Below are positions 40,831 through 49,529 of a DNA stretch of 64,000 nt, in pieces (the first letter of the stretch is position 1; the number at the start of each line of letters is the position of its first letter). Source of the DNA: Proteobacteria bacterium UBA5122 (lineage in GTDB: Bacteria; Pseudomonadota; Gammaproteobacteria; Tenderiales; Tenderiaceae); NCBI GenBank assembly GCA_002415485.1, contig DHYU01000080.1, forward strand, positions 57,737 to 121,736, in the 5' to 3' direction. Below the pieces are notes generated by a model that saw only the letters and a list, made by a program, of their open reading frames with translations, was not told the DNA's origin and did not search any database. The translations under genes and the position numbers were made by a program.

Positions 40831-41634
40831 ATGTCGGATACTGCGCAAACTGCTGGTCGTGACCCTTTGGTCATCGCTGGTGTTGAATATTCATCCCGTC
40901 TGTTGGTTGGTTCAGGTAAGTACAAGGATTTGGAAGAAACGCGTCTGGCGACTGAAGCCGCGGGGGCTGAGATCATTACGGTAGCGATTCGTCGCACCAA
41001 TATTGGCCAGAATCCGGATGAGCCCAATTTATTGGACGTAGTACCGCCGAGCAAATACACCATCCTGCCGAACACCGCCGGCTGTTATAACGCCGAGGAT
41101 GCGGTGCGTACCTGTCGTCTTGCGCGTGAGCTGCTGGATGGCCATGACCTGGTCAAGCTGGAAGTGCTGGCCGATCAGAAGACGCTGTTTCCGAATGTGA
41201 TCGAAACGCTGAAGGCCGCGCGCACACTGATCGACGATGGTTTTAAGGTCATGGTCTACACCACCGATGACCTGACCATCGCCAAGGAGCTGGAGTCGAT
41301 GGGCTGTGTGGCGGTGATGCCGCTGGGTGCGCCGATCGGTTCTGGCCTGGGGATTCAAAATCCGTACAACATCCGTTTCATCGTGGAAGAGCTGAAGGTG
41401 CCGGTGCTGGTTGATGCCGGAGTCGGCACTGCATCCGACGCAGCGGTGGCGATGGAGCTGGGCTGCGATGGTGTGTTGATGAACACGGCGATCGCTGCAG
41501 CGAAAAATCCGGTGCTGATGGCCTCGGCGATGAAGAAGGCGGTGGAGGCCGGACGTGAGGCCTATCTCGCCGGTCGTATGCCGCGCAAACGCTTTGCCAG
41601 TGCCTCGTCGCCGATCGACGGTACCTTCTTTTAA
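40831..41634 (+). CDS. thiG: Thiazole synthase
   Basis: TIM-barrel enzyme that condenses deoxyxylulose phosphate, dehydroglycine and ThiS-bound sulfur into the thiazole phosphate of thiamine. The 267 residues include SRLLVGSGKYKDLEET, the Schiff-base lysine strand VKLEVL, MPLGAPIGSGLGIQNPYNI and VLVDAGVGTASDAAVAMELG. Follows thiS and precedes trmB, an order common in Pseudomonas and relatives. Confidence 0.97.
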   Translation: MSDTAQTAGRDPLVIAGVEYSSRLLVGSGKYKDLEETRLATEAAGAEIITVAIRRTNIGQNPDEPNLLDVVPPSKYTILPNTAGCYNAEDAVRTCRLARELLDGHDLVKLEVLADQKTLFPNVIETLKAARTLIDDGFKVMVYTTDDLTIAKELESMGCVAVMPLGAPIGSGLGIQNPYNIRFIVEELKVPVLVDAGVGTASDAAVAMELGCDGVLMNTAIAAAKNPVLMASAMKKAVEAGREAYLAGRMPRKRFASASSPIDGTFF

Positions 41635-41677
41635 TCCTGATCACAGTGCCCGCCCGTGACCGCGGGCGGGAGTTGTC

Positions 41678-42382
41678 ATGTCCGAGTTCGAACAACCCGA
41701 AAAACCGATGCGCAAGGTGCGCAGTTTTGTCCGTCGTGAAGGGCGCCTGACCGTTGGTCAGCAGCGGGCCCTGGATGTGCTGTGGCCGCAGTGGGGCATT
41801 GAGGCGAGCGGTGGGCTGCTTGATTTCAAACAGGTGTTTGGCCGCGAGGCGGCGGTGACCTTGGAGATCGGCTTCGGCATGGGCGACTCGTTGGCCGAGA
41901 TGGCGCTGAAGGCGCCTGAGCAGGACTTCATTGGCATCGAGGTGCATCGACCAGGTGTAGGGCGCCTGCTGGCGCAGATCGAAGAACAGGGCAGCGATAA
42001 CCTGCGAGTCTTTTGTCATGACGCCGTAGAGATCCTCGCGCAGCGTATTCCCGATGCATCGTTGGATCGCGTGCTGCTGTTTTTCCCCGATCCGTGGCAT
42101 AAAAAACGCCACAACAAACGCCGCATCGTGCAGCAGCCGTTTTTGGATCTGCTGCGCCTGAAGTTAAAGCCGGGCGGTATCTTTCATATGGCTACCGATT
42201 GGCAGGACTATGCCGAGTGGATGATGGTGGAGATGAACGAGGCCGAGGGTTTTGAGAATGTCTGCGGTGCGAATCAATATTCACCACGCCCGGATTATCG
42301 GCCGATCACCAAGTTTGAGCGCCGTGGTCAGCGTTTGGGGCATGGCGTGTGGGATTTGGTGTTTCGAAAAGGCGCGTCGTGA
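41678..42382 (+). CDS. trmB: tRNA (guanine-N7-)-methyltransferase
   Basis: SAM-dependent enzyme that makes m7G46 in the variable loop of tRNA. The 234 residues carry the SAM-binding EIGFGMGDSLAEMA, the family signature FFPDPWHKKRHNKRRI and TDWQDYAEWM, and FERRGQRLGHGVWDL at the end. Third gene of thiS-thiG-trmB. A strong terminator follows. Confidence 0.96.
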   Translation: MSEFEQPEKPMRKVRSFVRREGRLTVGQQRALDVLWPQWGIEASGGLLDFKQVFGREAAVTLEIGFGMGDSLAEMALKAPEQDFIGIEVHRPGVGRLLAQIEEQGSDNLRVFCHDAVEILAQRIPDASLDRVLLFFPDPWHKKRHNKRRIVQQPFLDLLRLKLKPGGIFHMATDWQDYAEWMMVEMNEAEGFENVCGANQYSPRPDYRPITKFERRGQRLGHGVWDLVFRKGAS

Positions 42383-42428
42383 GCCGGGGCTGATGAACAG
42401 GTCTTTAGCCGGTAAGTGATAGTAAATG

Positions 42429-42461
42429 AAAAGGCCCCGACTGATTCAGTCGGGGCCTTTT
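42429..42461. terminator. Bidirectional intrinsic terminator
   Basis: A 15-bp stem (AAAAGGCCCCGACTG / CAGTCGGGGCCTTTT) with a minimal ATT loop lies between convergent trmB and the PEP-CTERM gene. Confidence 0.92.
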
Positions 42462-42481
42462 GTTTTTGCTGTTGCAGGAGA

Positions 42482-43726
42482 TTAATGCACTTTGCGACGG
42501 CGCATGATCTGCAGTGCGATCAGGCCGCTGCCCAGTAGCAGTAATGCATGAGGCTCAGGTACGGTGCCGCCATTGTTTTGATCGTCTATGAACATGGTGA
42601 CCGGTGTTTGACTCATTTGCACACGACCTGCGTTAGTGAAGGTCAGGCCTGTGACGAAGGCCTGTGCATCGGAGGGATCCAGCATGGCATCAGTTTCGAT
42701 GCCCATGATGCGGAAACGGCTGACGGCGGTGTCGAAGAAGTGTTCAACGCCAGCCAGGATTTGGACGCCGGTGTCGACATATTCGACAAGCAACTCATCC
42801 CACAACCACAGCATGAACACGCCATCGCCAATGTTTGGTAACAGGACGGAGGCGAATTGGTTGTTGGTGCCTTCTGCGATCTCATAGTCATAACCGATGG
42901 CGATGACTGGGTCGATAAAGATGCGTTCGTTCAGGTCAATATTGAAATCAAATTCAAAGCTGCCCTCAACGATGATAGGCATCAGGGGGTTTTCAGGGGT
43001 GTCGCCGGGCAAAGAGCCATTACGGATCGCGAATTCCCACAGGCCGGGAGTGGCTGCGCTAACATTGCTGGTGTTTTGAAGATTGAGCACGTCAGCGGTA
43101 CGAGAACCAGGAAGTGAAAAGTAATTTACATTATCTCCAGCGTCATACCCTGCTTGAGCAGGAGTGCCGCCCAGGCCATTTACACCGCCGCTGGCATCGC
43201 CTGTGGTCCATTCCAGACGGTCATAGCGGAATTGGACGTCAAAATCACCTGCGTTGCCAGTGTCGCCAGCTCTGTTTTGCAACACCAACTGAAAGTTATT
43301 GGTCTTGTCCGTGCTTCGAGAATAGTAGCCGACGTCATTCCAGGTGATGATGACGGTATCTGTATTGAGTGTGTCAACAAAAACACTGCCGCATGTTGCG
43401 CAGCCAGTGTCAACATCAGCCCAGAACGGCGCAATCATGGGTTGCGATGAAACTGGGAATTCTCGCGGGGTATAGATACCTACGCCAGAGTTAAAGGTGA
43501 TGTTGCCGTTGTTATTGATAAAAAACGTATTGTATTCGTTACCGAAGAAGTTAATGGTAAACGGAAGGTTGAGTTCGGACGATGAACCGTCATCGTTTGG
43601 GTTCATGGCGAGGTCGCCATATGTCCCGTCTGCATTTGTCAGTAATGGAATTGCATGAGCTGTGCTCGACAGGCCTACGCAGGCCGCCAGGAGTAGGGGG
43701 CTGATTGCCCATTTTGTTATAGACAT
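42482..43726 (-). CDS. NIDO-domain protein with PEP-CTERM sorting signal
   Basis: A 414-residue exported protein. Signal peptide (WAISPLLLAACVGLSSTAHA), then a nidogen-like domain at about residues 40-200 with NFFGNEYNTFFINNNGNITF, MIAPFWADVDT, VFVDTLNTDTVIITWNDVGY and FQLVLQNR. The C-terminus is a full PEP-CTERM signal: VPEPHA, a hydrophobic helix LLLLGSGLIALQIM and the basic end RRRK. Such proteins are processed by exosortase and commonly belong to exopolysaccharide or floc matrices. AGGGAGAA precedes ATG 43726. A sigma-54 promoter match lies upstream. No exosortase in the window. Confidence 0.9.
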   Translation of the reverse strand: MSITKWAISPLLLAACVGLSSTAHAIPLLTNADGTYGDLAMNPNDDGSSSELNLPFTINFFGNEYNTFFINNNGNITFNSGVGIYTPREFPVSSQPMIAPFWADVDTGCATCGSVFVDTLNTDTVIITWNDVGYYSRSTDKTNNFQLVLQNRAGDTGNAGDFDVQFRYDRLEWTTGDASGGVNGLGGTPAQAGYDAGDNVNYFSLPGSRTADVLNLQNTSNVSAATPGLWEFAIRNGSLPGDTPENPLMPIIVEGSFEFDFNIDLNERIFIDPVIAIGYDYEIAEGTNNQFASVLLPNIGDGVFMLWLWDELLVEYVDTGVQILAGVEHFFDTAVSRFRIMGIETDAMLDPSDAQAFVTGLTFTNAGRVQMSQTPVTMFIDDQNNGGTVPEPHALLLLGSGLIALQIMRRRKVH

Positions 43727-43773
43727 TGAAGTTGTTCTCCCTGTAGTGATCAAACTTTTCCTTATTATTCATT

Positions 43774-43790
43774 AAGCAAAATAGGGGCCA
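43774..43790 (-). promoter_or_regulatory. Sigma-54 (-24/-12) promoter of the PEP-CTERM gene
   Basis: Minus strand TGGCCCC-TATT-TTGCTT: GG and GC doublets are exactly 10 bp apart, as sigma-54 promoters need (TGGCAC-N5-TTGC). The predicted start is about 38 nt before the ATG. Confidence 0.7.
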
Positions 43791-43852
43791 GATTGATATT
43801 GTCTTTAAAAATAGATAGTTGTGATTTCATGTTTGTTCGATTCTATGTAGAG

Positions 43853-43869
43853 TGTAAAAAAAACCGACA
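43853..43869. promoter_or_regulatory. Possible upstream activator site for the sigma-54 promoter
   Basis: TGTAAAAAAAACCGACA, a partial dyad (TGT...ACA), lies about 65-80 bp upstream of the -24 element on the minus strand, a usual distance for an enhancer-binding protein. It also lies in front of the plus-strand gene at 43939. Suggestive only. Confidence 0.3.
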
Positions 43870-43938
43870 TTGCATAAGGATAATTGTGTGGGGTACTCTT
43901 CGTTTGGTGATGGTTGGCAAAAAGTGTAATGGTGTTGA

Positions 43939-44334
43939 GTGACTAAACGATTTTTAATATTGCTGTGTGGCTTATTTGTGTTTTCTCCGGCGGTTTATGC
44001 CATGACAGGTGCACAGTTGGCCGCCAAGTGTGAGGTATCAATGAGTGAGCAGCGTAGCGCTGAAGTGCAACGCATGTTGGCCGTTGCGTTGGACTCAGGA
44101 GCTTGTGCAGGTTTTGTGGGTGGTGTCGTGCAGGGAGTGAATCTGGTGGGTGGCATGTTAATGATGCAAGGGGCGGCAAAGAAGAATTTTATTTGCGCTT
44201 CTGAGCAAGTGCATGCGCGCCAACTTGTGGAAGTGACGTTGAAGTTTATCAAGGCGAATCCTGATATGGCTAAATTGCCCGCGCATATCAATGTGTATGA
44301 GGCGCTGTCTCGAGAATATCCTTGCAAGGAATAA
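43939..44334 (+). CDS. Rap1a/Tai-like small secreted protein
   Basis: A 131-residue exported protein: signal peptide MTKRFLILLCGLFVFSPAVY then AMTG; mature part with four cysteines (AKCEV, GACAGFVGGVVQGV, FICAS, YPCKE). The order of CxGFxxG, FIC..EQVHARQLVEVTLKFI, NPDMAKLPAHINVYEALSREYPC matches the Rap1a/Tai immunity domain, known to neutralise type VI amidase effectors; many members occur without any toxin. No effector is adjacent, so immunity is unproven. Start is GTG 43939; no ATG is in frame upstream and the ribosome site is weak. Confidence 0.75.
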   Translation: MTKRFLILLCGLFVFSPAVYAMTGAQLAAKCEVSMSEQRSAEVQRMLAVALDSGACAGFVGGVVQGVNLVGGMLMMQGAAKKNFICASEQVHARQLVEVTLKFIKANPDMAKLPAHINVYEALSREYPCKE

Positions 44335-44352
44335 TCTGTCTTTGTTGATTTG

Positions 44353-44379
44353 GAGGCGCGAACACTTGCTTCGCGCCTC
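44353..44379. terminator. Hairpin between convergent genes
   Basis: A perfect 10-bp inverted repeat (GAGGCGCGAA / TTCGCGCCTC) with a 7-nt loop between the Rap1a-like gene and serB. U-tracts are short, so terminator function is probable but not strong. Confidence 0.55.
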
Positions 44380-44391
44380 GTTCAACTGATC

Positions 44392-45234
44392 TTACTGATG
44401 CACGTTCAGTAAACCCAATACGCCATCCAACCCGCAGTGATTGAATGCCGCATGCGCCTGTACCTGGACCTTGGGTTTGGCATGGTAGGCGATGCTGAGG
44501 CCCGCTTCTTTCATCATCACCAGATCATTGGCGCCATCGCCCATGGCGACGACTTGGCTGGGTTTGATTTTCAATTCTTCACATTTTTGCAGAAGCAAAT
44601 CTGCCTTGGCCTGCGCGCCGACGATGTGGCCGTGGATCTCGCCAGTGAGGCTGCCGTTCTCAAACTCCAGCGTGTTGGCCAGCGTATAGTCGAGATTGAG
44701 GCGTGCCTTGAGTTTGTCGGTGAAATAGGTGAAACCGCCTGAGACAAGCGCGGTCTTGATGTTGTTTGCCTTGAGGCCGGCGAGCATCTGTTCTGCGCCG
44801 GGGTTTAGTTGCAGGCGTTCGTGGTAGACGTGTTGCAGGGCGTCTTCTTTTAATCCCTTCAATAAGGCAATGCGGCGACGCAGTGAGGTTTCGAAGTCGA
44901 TCTCGCCGCGCATGGCCGATTCGGTGATCTCGGAGACCTGTGGTTTGACGTTGACGTAGTCGGCGATTTCATCGATGCATTCGATGCTGATCAGTGTCGA
45001 GTCCATGTCGGTGACCAGCAGACGCACGGCGCTGGGATCAAAGTTCTCGGGCAGGCAGTTGATGTCGAAGGCATGTTCGCTGCGCAGACGCTCGATAGTG
45101 CTGTGATCGATGTGTTGCGGGGTATGCACACGATGAAAGGCTGTAGCGCTTTCCAGTTCGCCGCCGAGTTGTTGGGCGATGGTTTCTGCGGTGGCTTGGG
45201 TCAGGGCGGCGCCCTGGAGAATGATGATCGACAT
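44392..45234 (-). CDS. serB: Phosphoserine phosphatase
   Basis: HAD-superfamily phosphatase for the last step of serine synthesis. The catalytic motif is LVTDMDSTLISIECIDEIAD (nucleophile Asp of DMDST), followed by TALVSGGFTYFTD (motif II Ser) and VAMGDGANDLVMMKEAGLSI (motif III/IV Asp). An N-terminal region of about 80 residues resembles the ACT-like extension of gammaproteobacterial SerB. ATG 45234 (MSIIILQGA) is chosen; a start at 45282 would add 16 residues. Both lack a strong ribosome site. Confidence 0.95.
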   Translation of the reverse strand: MSIIILQGAALTQATAETIAQQLGGELESATAFHRVHTPQHIDHSTIERLRSEHAFDINCLPENFDPSAVRLLVTDMDSTLISIECIDEIADYVNVKPQVSEITESAMRGEIDFETSLRRRIALLKGLKEDALQHVYHERLQLNPGAEQMLAGLKANNIKTALVSGGFTYFTDKLKARLNLDYTLANTLEFENGSLTGEIHGHIVGAQAKADLLLQKCEELKIKPSQVVAMGDGANDLVMMKEAGLSIAYHAKPKVQVQAHAAFNHCGLDGVLGLLNVHQ

Positions 45235-45324
45235 AACGCGGGATTCCAGTTTGGATGCAAATAATGGGCGCCATTTTCCCATAGCGGCGCACGTACGTCC
45301 AAAGGCGCTTTGGTATTTAAAGCA

Positions 45325-46485
45325 CTAGTCGTGCAGGAACAGGGTTAGCAGGTCATTGAGAAAACGCTTGCCCAGATCGGTGGGGGCGATGCGTTGAATG
45401 TTCCATTCGATCAGGCCCTTGTCCTCGGCGAGTTTGAGCGGTTTTTCGATCAGGGTGATGGGTAGGCCCGTGTGTTGACTAAACAGCGCCGTGGGCACGC
45501 CATCGTTGAGGCGTAGCGCGTTGAGCATGAAGTCGAAGGCGGCTTCTTGTGGGCTGAGTTGTTGTTTGCCCGCCAGTGCGTGTTCGCTGCCGGCATGTTG
45601 CAGGTAGTCGCGCGGATTTTTAACCTTCCAACGGCGGGTGATGGTTTGGTATTGCGCGTCGCTGATCTTGCCGTGGGCACCGGCACCAATGCCGATGTAA
45701 TCACCAAATTCCCAATAGTTACGATTGTGCTGGCACTGGCGATTGGCTTGTGCGAAGGCAGAGACTTCGTAGTGGCGATAGCCGTGCTCGGCAAGTAGGG
45801 TGTGACAGGCATCCTGCATCTGCCAGATGTCGTCATCGTCGGGCAGTGTGGGCGGTTGGTGATGGAAGAGTGTGTTCGGCTCCAGCGTCAACTGGTAGTG
45901 CGAGAGATGGGTGGGTTTTAGTGCGATGGCCTGTTGCAGATCGGTGATGGCCTGGTCGATGGTTTGTTCTGGCAGGCCAAACATCAGGTCGAGGTTGAGG
46001 TTGTCGAAGCCGGCGTTGAATGCGAACTCGACGGCACGTTTGGCATCATCGGCATTATGAATGCGACCAAGTTTGGTCAGTGCCTGGTCGTTAAAACTCT
46101 GGATGCCGATGGATAAACGATTGATGCCGAGGTTGCGGTAGTCGCGAAAACGTGCCGCTTCGGCGGTGCCTGGGTTGGCCTCCAATGTGATCTCGGCCAT
46201 GGGGTGCAAGGGCAGACGGGCGCGAATGCCGCATAACAAATCATCCATTGCCTGTGCCGACATGAGGCTGGGGGTGCCTCCGCCAAAAAAGATGCTACTG
46301 ACCTGTCTGCCCCACACCAATGGCAATTCCTGTTCGAGATCGCTTAGCAGTGCAGCGACATACTCATGCTCAGGCAGGTCATTGTTGTGCTGGTGTGAGT
46401 TGAAGTCGCAATACGGACATTTGCGAACACACCAGGGGATGTGTACGTATAGAGATAAGGGGGGCAGGCTATGTAAATTAAACAC
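45325..46485 (-). CDS. hemW: Radical SAM heme chaperone HemW
   Basis: Heme-trafficking protein of the radical SAM family, formerly taken for an oxygen-independent coproporphyrinogen oxidase. The 386-residue chain opens PPLSLYVHIPWCVRKCPYCD, giving the CxxxCxxC 4Fe-4S motif. FFGGGTPS, EANPGT and RLSIGIQSFND follow, and a HemN C-domain (GIGAGAHGKI...) ends it. GTG 46485 overlaps the stop of the upstream EAL gene (GTGTTTAA), which suggests coupling; ATG 46521, deeper inside that gene, is an alternative. Confidence 0.93.
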   Translation of the reverse strand: MFNLHSLPPLSLYVHIPWCVRKCPYCDFNSHQHNNDLPEHEYVAALLSDLEQELPLVWGRQVSSIFFGGGTPSLMSAQAMDDLLCGIRARLPLHPMAEITLEANPGTAEAARFRDYRNLGINRLSIGIQSFNDQALTKLGRIHNADDAKRAVEFAFNAGFDNLNLDLMFGLPEQTIDQAITDLQQAIALKPTHLSHYQLTLEPNTLFHHQPPTLPDDDDIWQMQDACHTLLAEHGYRHYEVSAFAQANRQCQHNRNYWEFGDYIGIGAGAHGKISDAQYQTITRRWKVKNPRDYLQHAGSEHALAGKQQLSPQEAAFDFMLNALRLNDGVPTALFSQHTGLPITLIEKPLKLAEDKGLIEWNIQRIAPTDLGKRFLNDLLTLFLHD

Positions 46486-49423
46486 TGTTGACTCTTTCAA
46501 GGATAAGTTGTTCGGCTTCACGTGCGGTTAGTGGTTTGTGAAATAAGAAACCTTGGGCTGTTTCGCAGTTCAGGCGCTTGAGAAAATTGAGCTGTTCATT
46601 GGTTTCTACGCCTTCGGCAGTGACTTGCAGGCGCAGGCTCTTGGCCATAGAGATGATGGCGCTAATCAGTGCAGCATCATCGGCATCGGTAGTGATATCA
46701 CGTACAAATGAGCGATCTATCTTAAGTTTGTCGAGCGGGAAGCGTCGAAGATAGCTAAGTGATGAATAACCGGTGCCGAAGTCATCGATGGATAAACCGA
46801 TGCCCATCTCACTGAAGCTGCTTAGAATGGACTCAGTTCGATCTGGGTTGATCATAAGTAGGCTTTCAGTGATTTCAAATTCCAGCATTGATGGATCTAC
46901 GCCGCTGTCTTGAATGATGCGTTTAAAATTCTCTTCCAGTTTATGATTGTTAAACTGACGATTGGAGACGTTGACTGACAGTTCAAGTCGGGGGTTGAAC
47001 TGGTGCCAGTGATGAAGTTGGATGCAGGCTGTTTTAAGCACCCATTCTCCGACGTCGACAATGAGTCCGGTTTCTTCTAGGACAGGAATAAAATCAAGTG
47101 GCGACATTAATCCTGCATCAGCGTGTTGCCAGCGCAGTAATGCCTCGAAACCAATCAGGTTGCCATCGCGTAACTCGATCTTCGGTTGATAATAGAGTTC
47201 AAATTCATTTCTCCCGAGCGCTTTACGTAGATCCGTTTCGAGTTGTAGTCGTCTCAGTGCTTTGTCGCTCATTTCCAGGGAAAAAAAGTGAAAAGTATTG
47301 CGGCCGCTTTCTTTGGCGCGATACATGGCGATGTCGGCATGTTTGATGAGTGTGCGTGGATCGATGCCATCCTCTGGATAGACGCTGATGCCAAGGCTGG
47401 TTGACAGGAAGAGTTCTTGCCCCCGGATATGAATCGGTTTTGTAAGTGCGTTTAATAGTTTTTCACAGATTTGCGCCACCTGCTCGGTGTGGTAGATGTC
47501 TTCTAGCAAAATTGTGAATTCATCGCCACCTTGGCGCGAAACGGTATCACTGCTGCGCAGAACCGATTGAAAACGTTCTGCTGCAGTCCTGAGGACTTGG
47601 TCTCCAGCCTCATGGCCCAGCGTGTCGTTGATGATCTTGAAACGATCGAGGTCGGCAAATATTACTGCTATCAAAGTTTGTTCACGTTGTGCCCGCTGAA
47701 TGGCCTGCTGCGTACGATCAATGAACAGGGCGCGGTTCGGTAGTTGAGTCAGGGTGTCGTGATGGGCGAGGAAGTGCAGATATTCCTGTGTCTGCATGCG
47801 GTCGCTTATGTCGCGGCCTGTTGAAATAAAATGGGTGATTGTGCCGTCGTCACCTTTAAGCGGCGTAATGGTTTTTTCTTCGTAATAATGGCTGCCATCT
47901 TTGCGGCGATTGATGATGATGTCGTTGTAAACCTTGCCGGCCTGAATTGTTTGCCAGAGCTGGGATTGATAGCCGGGGGCTTGATGGTCCTGTTTGTCCG
48001 ATTTTAGAATCGACGGGGTCTTTCCCGCGACATCCTGTCGGGAGTAGCCGGTGACGGCCTCAAAAGCGGCGTTAACATATTCAATAATGCCATTGGCATT
48101 GGTGATCATGACGGCATCGGCAGTTTGTTCCAATGCCATTGAAAGTTGACGCATATGGGCTTCGTTTTTCTTGCGCTCGCTAATGTCTGTGATGCTGCCA
48201 CGTATTAATGGTCGGTTTGATGAAGGCAGGCGTACCAGTCGTGTTTCGCAGATCACGTGGTCGCCGTCGCTGTTGTGATAGGTCCATTCGTAAACCGGCG
48301 TATCGCCATCGGTGGCCTGGCGGATATGTTCGTAGGCCGCTTGGCCTGAGTCGCAGCCGTCGGGTTGGGTGTCTGGGCTCAAGGTGAGATAGTCTCGGCC
48401 AATCAGTTGCTCGGGACTAAGTTTAAACAGCTTGGCTGCATTGGTGTTGGCGTCGGTGATTTTGTGTGATTCAACGTCGAGCACGAAGATTGCTTCGGGG
48501 GCGTGTTGTACCAAGGTGCGGAATTGCTCTTCACTTTCCTTGAGTATCCTTAAGGCTATCAGGCTGCTGAGCGCATGACCTATACGTTGGCTGATTTCCT
48601 GGAAAAGCCAGGCTTCTGCCTGGGTGAATGTGTGAGGGGCACGGCAATGGTGAATGACGATGCCCCAGGGCTCATCCAGTTTTGGGTGTAGCGCAGATAG
48701 CATCTGCGACTTGATATGGAAGAGATCGCTAACAGGTTGTGGTAATGGGTTCGGTGCGCCTGGTCCATAGCAGACCGGCAGGGGGCTGTTTAAGACGGCC
48801 TCCAAGGCGGCAGCGGTTTGGTTGTCGACGGGCAAGTCTACGTTTTTCTCGACAGCGCCGGGCCATTCCGGGCGTGTTTGTTCCATTGGAATAGTGATGG
48901 TGCGCGCTTTTGGATTGCATGGATAGATCAACGCCGCCCGATCGCAATCAAAGATGTCGAGTAATGCCCCTAGTGAATCATTTAGCATTTGGTCGATGTT
49001 GTCGGATTCCAGGCTTATTTTGCTAATGCGTTCTATCCCTTCCAATTGTTTAAGCTGTGTTTCGTTCTGGTTGGCATGTTGATTTGGATGTTGTGCGCTG
49101 ATGTAACTGATGACTTCTCCTTGAGGCAAGACCGTGCTTTGGATGAATAGAGAGACTTGATGATGTGGGTGTGTGTCGATACGCTGGGCAATACAGTGTT
49201 GCTCGGTACCATGTTTGACGGCCAGAGAAAAAGGATGTTGTTCCGGCGGTATCGATTTTCCATGTTGGTCGACGAGGCCATGTTCCCAAGCGTTATATAA
49301 GGCAGTGTGATTCTGATCGCATCCAAATAGCTGGTATGCGGATTCGTTGGCGTAGATGATTTGTCCTTCGTTGGTTTGCAGTATTACGCCGCTAATAACG
49401 GGAGGGGACGTACGATGATTCAA
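46478..49423 (-). CDS. PAS/GAF/PAS/PAS-GGDEF-EAL signalling protein
   Basis: A 981-residue cyclic-di-GMP enzyme without membrane segments. Domains in order: PAS (about 5-115), GAF (about 130-295), PAS (about 300-415), PAS with PAC (about 425-550), GGDEF (about 560-720) and EAL (about 735-975). The cyclase motif RQGGDEFTI is intact, and so is the phosphodiesterase motif GFEALLRW with later DDFGTGYSSL, so both activities are possible. The only plausible start is TTG 49423: an in-frame stop lies immediately upstream and GGAGG sits 7 bp before it. GAF and PAS ligands are unknown. Confidence 0.93.
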   Translation of the reverse strand: MNHRTSPPVISGVILQTNEGQIIYANESAYQLFGCDQNHTALYNAWEHGLVDQHGKSIPPEQHPFSLAVKHGTEQHCIAQRIDTHPHHQVSLFIQSTVLPQGEVISYISAQHPNQHANQNETQLKQLEGIERISKISLESDNIDQMLNDSLGALLDIFDCDRAALIYPCNPKARTITIPMEQTRPEWPGAVEKNVDLPVDNQTAAALEAVLNSPLPVCYGPGAPNPLPQPVSDLFHIKSQMLSALHPKLDEPWGIVIHHCRAPHTFTQAEAWLFQEISQRIGHALSSLIALRILKESEEQFRTLVQHAPEAIFVLDVESHKITDANTNAAKLFKLSPEQLIGRDYLTLSPDTQPDGCDSGQAAYEHIRQATDGDTPVYEWTYHNSDGDHVICETRLVRLPSSNRPLIRGSITDISERKKNEAHMRQLSMALEQTADAVMITNANGIIEYVNAAFEAVTGYSRQDVAGKTPSILKSDKQDHQAPGYQSQLWQTIQAGKVYNDIIINRRKDGSHYYEEKTITPLKGDDGTITHFISTGRDISDRMQTQEYLHFLAHHDTLTQLPNRALFIDRTQQAIQRAQREQTLIAVIFADLDRFKIINDTLGHEAGDQVLRTAAERFQSVLRSSDTVSRQGGDEFTILLEDIYHTEQVAQICEKLLNALTKPIHIRGQELFLSTSLGISVYPEDGIDPRTLIKHADIAMYRAKESGRNTFHFFSLEMSDKALRRLQLETDLRKALGRNEFELYYQPKIELRDGNLIGFEALLRWQHADAGLMSPLDFIPVLEETGLIVDVGEWVLKTACIQLHHWHQFNPRLELSVNVSNRQFNNHKLEENFKRIIQDSGVDPSMLEFEITESLLMINPDRTESILSSFSEMGIGLSIDDFGTGYSSLSYLRRFPLDKLKIDRSFVRDITTDADDAALISAIISMAKSLRLQVTAEGVETNEQLNFLKRLNCETAQGFLFHKPLTAREAEQLILERVNSV

Positions 49424-49529
49424 TTAACTGCCTCCAATGGTTGAAGGTGCCGGTTGGCCAAGGTTGGTTGTCGATAAAACAAGAAAGTGTAGGCTAAATT
49501 TTTCGCATGTGTAATAAAGTTGCAGCACG

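Noticed and set aside
42482..43726. CXXC in the NIDO protein (CATC) as a heme or metal site
   Set aside because: It lacks the following His of a heme motif and lies in a nidogen-like loop; a disulfide is more likely.
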